Program-made: the position numbers and the translations under genes
Notes under the pieces: generated by a model
The model's input: only the letters and a program-made list of their open reading frames with translations
Database searches by the model: none
Told to the model about the DNA's origin: nothing
Assembly: GCA_003990955.1 (NCBI GenBank)
Contig: BIFV01000009.1
Coordinates: forward strand, 1-63,085
DNA from: Sporomusaceae bacterium FL31
Lineage (GTDB): Bacteria > Bacillota > Negativicutes > DSM-1736 > Dendrosporobacteraceae
Length of the DNA: 63,085 nucleotides
Reading direction: 5' to 3'
Shown: positions 62,887-63,085 of the stretch, one piece after another
Numbering within the stretch: the first letter of the stretch is position 1
Layout: every line of letters begins with the position of its first letter

Positions 62887-63085
62887 ATGAGTCTAACTGC
62901 GGAGAACCTCATTAGCCTAATAGCAGCAATCCTTGTTTTTCTATTAGCCGTTTTTGCTATTGATTGGCGGAATTTCCGCGAGTGGATTGCATTGTTTCTT
63001 TTTCAGGGTGAAATCAGTCTTGTTTTAGGCAGCCTGGTTGTTGAATCCGGACTGTTAGATTATCCTGTGCGAATATTGCCAAACT
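62887..63085 (+). CDS. Hypothetical membrane protein, 3' end beyond the window
   Basis: 66 codons visible. Starts MSLTAENLISLIAAILVF with a hydrophobic helix (about residues 8-24), a short WRNFREW turn and a second hydrophobic stretch. I do not recognise the family from this part. ATG 62887 follows AAAGGAGAAG by about 8 nt, a strong ribosome binding site, so the gene is probably real. Confidence 0.65.
   Translation, partial: MSLTAENLISLIAAILVFLLAVFAIDWRNFREWIALFLFQGEISLVLGSLVVESGLLDYPVRILPN

Overview
The window looks like a chromosomal piece of an anaerobic, endospore-forming Firmicute, most likely a Negativicute of the Sporomusa/Pelosinus group. This placement is inference. It rests on strong AGGAGG-type ribosome binding sites with frequent TTG/GTG starts, a prkA-yhbH-spoVR sporulation block, a CIRCE element, c-di-GMP-I riboswitches, a hydrogenase/formate dehydrogenase set like that of acetogens, and a nitrogenase operon. 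No phage, IS element, CRISPR array, rRNA or tRNA gene was seen.

Layout. 1-2.7 kb: 3' part of a PTS enzyme I and a sorbose-1-phosphate-reductase-like dehydrogenase. 2.9-7.4 kb: prkA-yhbH-spoVR. 7.5-16.1 kb: a signalling island with a diguanylate cyclase, an MCP and an HD-GYP protein each behind a c-di-GMP-I riboswitch, an EAL-HDOD protein, and a V4R/PAS-PucR regulatory pair. 16.3-18.6 kb: a NemR-like TetR regulator with two matching operators, a crotonase and a nitroreductase. 18.6-24.5 kb: GIY-YIG protein, DUF2087 regulator, CIRCE-controlled htpG, rarD, yjbQ and a methyltransferase. 24.7-30.5 kb: a 7TM diguanylate cyclase, a thiosulfate-uptake-like YeeE/TusA pair and a flavoenzyme operon. 31.7-37.4 kb: a compact [FeFe]-hydrogenase / formate dehydrogenase operon resembling the hydrogen-dependent CO2 reductase (HDCR), with moaA inside it. 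37.5-39.5 kb: a third c-di-GMP riboswitch and an MCP.

39.6-49.5 kb is the most interesting part. The nitrogenase is the Fe-only type: the delta subunit AnfG lies between AnfD and AnfK, and AnfD carries the AnfD-type residues. The order is anfH-nifI1-nifI2-anfD-anfG-anfK, a HEPN-like protein, nifB and a split homocitrate synthase (nifV omega and alpha). No nifE, nifN or nifA is present in the window. The 0.9 kb leader holds four copies of a roughly 75-80 nt element that I do not recognise. Each copy has a 12-bp hairpin with an invariant CCACGAA loop, covarying stem pairs, an invariant AGUGGCAC segment able to form a loop pseudoknot, and an invariant UUUACCCA 3' strand. Two copies are followed by an identical ribosome-binding segment and by alternative pairings, as in a riboswitch expression platform. 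This is the best candidate for an undescribed regulatory RNA.

49.6-52 kb: a glutamine amidotransferase, an FMN-binding protein and an AEC transporter. 52.1-62.7 kb: a LysR regulator and a large 5-oxoproline (pxp) operon with two pxpB-pxpC pairs, pxpA, an NRAMP-like transporter lacking the usual metal motifs, a D-glutamate-cyclase-family protein, accB, accC and a soluble MCP. A partial membrane protein ends the window. Starts were re-chosen from ribosome-binding-site spacing in about fifteen genes; each case is noted.
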